Positions 7,122-8,306 of a stretch of DNA of 8,306 bases are shown here, piece after piece (within the stretch, counting starts at the first letter, position 1; each line of letters starts with the position of its first letter). The stretch is from contig JAOZLU010000034.1 in NCBI GenBank assembly GCA_029934695.1, positions 13,321 through 21,626 on the forward strand, given 5' to 3'. The notes under the pieces are model-generated. The model saw only the letters and a program-made list of their open reading frames with translations, was not told the DNA's origin and searched no databases. This stretch comes from Desulfobacterales bacterium. GTDB taxonomy: Bacteria > Desulfobacterota > Desulfobacteria > Desulfobacterales > 4be13. The position numbers and the translations under genes are program-made.

Positions 7122-7579
7122 GAGATGTAAAAGGATACTTCTGGGACACCAATATTCTCAGCCACTTCCGAAGGGAAGAGGCTCTCCTCAGGCAGCATAT
7201 TGACCGTGTTTCATGGAACAAGATTTTTCTGCCGTCTGTGGTCGTGGCCGAGTCATGGCGGGGGAGACTGAGACGGGTTGACTCAGTTCCCAAGGCAAAA
7301 CCCGAAGAGGCAATTTTTCCTCACAGACAATTGCTTGAGACCCATGATTTGCTGAGTCCGTTCAGGGTTATTCCGTTTGATGAGGAGGCAGCCGAGGAAT
7401 TGTCACAGTTGCAAAAAAAAGTGAAACGCCGAAAGAAACGTCATGCTGATATGATGATAGCCGCAATGACACTGAGCAACAACTTTGTTCTCGTCACCCG
7501 CAATGAGCGGGATTTTGCTGATCTGTTGCTTACACAACATCTGGAAAACTGGATAGACAATCCGCCCGTGGTCGGCTGA
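7118..7579 (+). CDS. vapC: VapC-type PIN-domain ribonuclease toxin
   Basis: This 153-residue PIN-domain protein is predicted to be a Mg/Mn-dependent endoribonuclease toxin cutting RNA in the cytosol. The acidic active-site residues appear complete: Asp10 in W-D-T-N, Glu45 in V-V-V-A-E-S-W-R, Asp111 in H-A-D-M-M-I-A-A-M and Asp132 in T-R-N-E-R-D-F. Length is slightly above the usual 125-145. A basic stretch (KKVKRRKKRH, 100-109) lies just before Asp111 and could contact RNA. The start overlaps the stop of the preceding gene as ATGA, with a strong ribosome site. No frameshift or lost motif is seen, so this appears to be the only intact toxin in the island. Its RNA target cannot be read from sequence. 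Confidence 0.92.
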   Translation: MRDVKGYFWDTNILSHFRREEALLRQHIDRVSWNKIFLPSVVVAESWRGRLRRVDSVPKAKPEEAIFPHRQLLETHDLLSPFRVIPFDEEAAEELSQLQKKVKRRKKRHADMMIAAMTLSNNFVLVTRNERDFADLLLTQHLENWIDNPPVVG

Positions 7580-7583
7580 TACG

Positions 7584-7760
7584 ATGATAGATTCGGCAGC
7601 AAGGTTTGCAGATTTGCACGTCCCTCCCGGCAACCGGTTGGAAGCTCTGAAAGATGATCGTGAAGGCCAGCACAGTATCCGCATAAATGACCAGTGGCGT
7701 ATATGTTTCAAATGGAAAAATAACGACGCATATCATGTCGAAATTACAGATTATCATTAA
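7584..7760 (+). pseudogene. higB: 5'-truncated HigB-family toxin gene
   Basis: The 58-codon frame matches the C-terminal two-thirds of HigB toxins (RelE-fold mRNA interferases of about 92 residues). It contains V-P-P-G-N-R-L-E-A-L-K-D-D (residues 13-25), SIRINDQWRICFKW (31-44) and the end V-E-I-T-D-Y-H. Roughly the first 34 residues of the family are missing. The upstream frame is closed by a TAG at 7557-7559 inside the end of vapC, and the vapC stop is only 4 bases before ATG7584. No ribosome site precedes ATG7584. The stop is 21 bases before higA-2, the normal higBA order. The catalytic-end D-Y-H is intact, so a translated fragment could still bind HigA, but an active toxin is unlikely. Confidence 0.75.
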
Positions 7761-7768
7761 GAAAAACC

Positions 7769-7773
7769 GGAGG
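7769..7773 (+). promoter_or_regulatory. Ribosome binding site deciding the start of higA-2
   Basis: GGAGG lies 8 bases before ATG7782. An alternative in-frame GTG at 7773 overlaps this site and is therefore unlikely to be the start. Confidence 0.75.
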
Positions 7774-7781
7774 TGATTTTT

Positions 7782-8090
7782 ATGACTGAAAAAAGAATCC
7801 TGCCCGTTCACCCGGGGGAAACGCTCTCAGAAGAATTCTTAGAGCCTATGGGGATCACTGAATATCAGTTGGCAGTGGCGGCAAATATTTCGGAGATACA
7901 CATTCATGAAATTGTCAGGGGCAAAAGGCCCGTCACAGCAGAAACCGCTCTGCGTTTCGGAAAATATTTCGGAATGTCCCCCCGTTTCTGGATCGGTTTG
8001 CAGGGGCATTATGACCTGGCTGTTGCTGAGGATAAACTGCAGGAACGGCTTGAAAGAGAAATACAGCCCTATTGCGCTATTGCTGCGTAA
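7782..8090 (+). CDS. higA: HigA-family antitoxin (XRE/HTH), copy 2
   Basis: This 102-residue HigA-type antitoxin is a cytosolic helix-turn-helix protein that would neutralise HigB and repress its operon. H-P-G-E-T-L is at residues 10-15. The HTH spans about 25-46 (ITEYQLAVAANISEIHIHEI), followed by G-K-R-P-V-T-A-E-T-A-L-R-F-G-K-Y-F-G and the family end H-Y-D-L-A-V-A-E-D-K-L. The start is set by GGAGG at 7769-7773. It is clearly diverged from higA-1 (shared H-P-G-E, P-V-T, A-L-R, Y-D-L positions but many differences), so the two are separate acquisitions or an old split. Its toxin partner just upstream is truncated. The last two codons and stop lie inside the repeat array, so the original C-terminus may have been altered. 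Confidence 0.93.
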   Translation: MTEKRILPVHPGETLSEEFLEPMGITEYQLAVAANISEIHIHEIVRGKRPVTAETALRFGKYFGMSPRFWIGLQGHYDLAVAEDKLQERLEREIQPYCAIAA

Positions 8091-8121
8091 GTCCGGCATT
8101 GAGATTGAGTAAAAAACATTT

Positions 8122-8146
8122 CGGACGGGATTGCAAACCCCGTCCG
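8122..8146. repeat. Array palindrome 1 (one mismatch)
   Basis: CGGACGGGA and CCCCGTCCG pair around TTGCAAA. The A at 8130 opposes a C, so this is the only imperfect stem of the three. Confidence 0.85.
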
Positions 8147-8184
8147 GCATTGAGTCCGGCATTGAGATTGAGTAAAAAACATTT

Positions 8185-8209
8185 CGGACGGGGTTGCAAA
8201 CCCCGTCCG
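8185..8209. repeat. Array palindrome 2 (perfect)
   Basis: CGGACGGGG and CCCCGTCCG form a perfect 9-bp stem, extendable by two T-A pairs within the TTGCAAA loop. On the minus strand it is followed after about 5 bases by a run of six T, so it might stop leftward transcription. Confidence 0.88.
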
Positions 8210-8277
8210 GCATTGAGGTCCGGCAACTGCGTAAGTCCGGCATTGAGTTCAGCATTGAGATTGAGTAAAAAACATTT

Positions 8278-8302
8278 CGGACGGGGTTGCAAACCCCGTC
8301 CG
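8278..8302. repeat. Array palindrome 3 (perfect)
   Basis: This is the same perfect stem as at 8185-8209. It ends 4 bases before the window edge, so the array probably continues. Confidence 0.88.
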
Positions 8303-8306
8303 GCAT

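Larger units (their letters stand above)
8083..8306. repeat. Palindrome-containing tandem repeat array, cut by the window edge
   Basis: Three 55-base cores lie at 8096-8150, 8159-8213 and 8252-8306. They are identical except for one A/G change at 8130. The first two are 63 bases apart and the third 93 further on. Each core contains GAGTAAAAAACATTT followed by a stem of CGGACGGGG and CCCCGTCCG around TTGCAAA. Between cores are tandem copies of TCCGGCATTGAG. The 21-base segment from CTGCGTAAG through the first TCCGGCATTGAG occurs at 8083-8103 and again at 8227-8247, so the end of higA-2 is itself part of the repeat. The array resembles clustered REP-type palindromic elements; no transposase is seen in the window. 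Confidence 0.9.

Noticed and set aside
5989..8090. higA-1 and higA-2 as a recent tandem duplication
   Set aside because: The two proteins share only family-level positions and their upstream higB remnants also differ, so they look like separate lineages.
7839..8306. 155-residue minus-strand open frame
   Set aside because: Its repetitive half is a translation of the palindromic array and the rest is antisense to higA-2. A second minus frame is also open through the array, which is a property of the repeat and not evidence of coding.
8091..8306. CRISPR array
   Set aside because: Unit spacing is irregular (63 then 93 bases), and the sequence between cores is itself repeated, so there are no unique spacers.

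Overview
The window looks like a Gram-negative, PUFA-synthase-bearing bacterium, most probably one of the Desulfobacterota (deltaproteobacterial, Desulfobacterales-like). This is an inference. It rests on the myxobacterial/deltaproteobacterial domain order of the large synthase, the moderate GC content, the density of toxin-antitoxin (TA) genes and the many short interspersed repeats. No rRNA, tRNA, transposase or CRISPR array is visible.

Bases 1-5700 are the 3' part of one very long gene for a type I iterative fatty acid/polyketide synthase of the PfaC (Pfa3) class. The frame is already open at base 1, so the true start lies upstream. The visible order is a ketosynthase-like chain-length-factor domain (active-site Cys replaced by Ala), an acyltransferase, and two FabA-like dehydratases, each a double hotdog. 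Short tracts with a 7-bp period sit in frame in a surface loop of the first domain and in the interdomain linkers.

Bases 5701-5988 are mostly non-coding. They hold a strong 17-bp inverted repeat and the 3' remnant of a HigB toxin gene.

Bases 5860-8090 form a compact TA island, all on the plus strand: higB remnant, higA-1, an unrecognised 235-residue protein, vapC (ATGA overlap), a larger higB remnant, and higA-2. The unrecognised protein occupies the antitoxin position for an apparently intact PIN-domain VapC. Both HigA antitoxins have lost most of their toxin partner, one keeping about 18 and the other about 58 HigB residues. The island therefore appears to be one live VapC module flanked by two decayed HigBA modules that kept the antitoxin.

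Bases 8083-8306 are a palindrome-containing repeat array of three 55-bp cores. It begins at the last codons of higA-2, supplies that gene's stop codon, and runs off the right edge of the window.

The best candidate for something undescribed is the 235-residue putative VapC antitoxin. The next most unusual features are the in-frame heptamer tracts in the megasynthase and the array fused to the end of higA-2.
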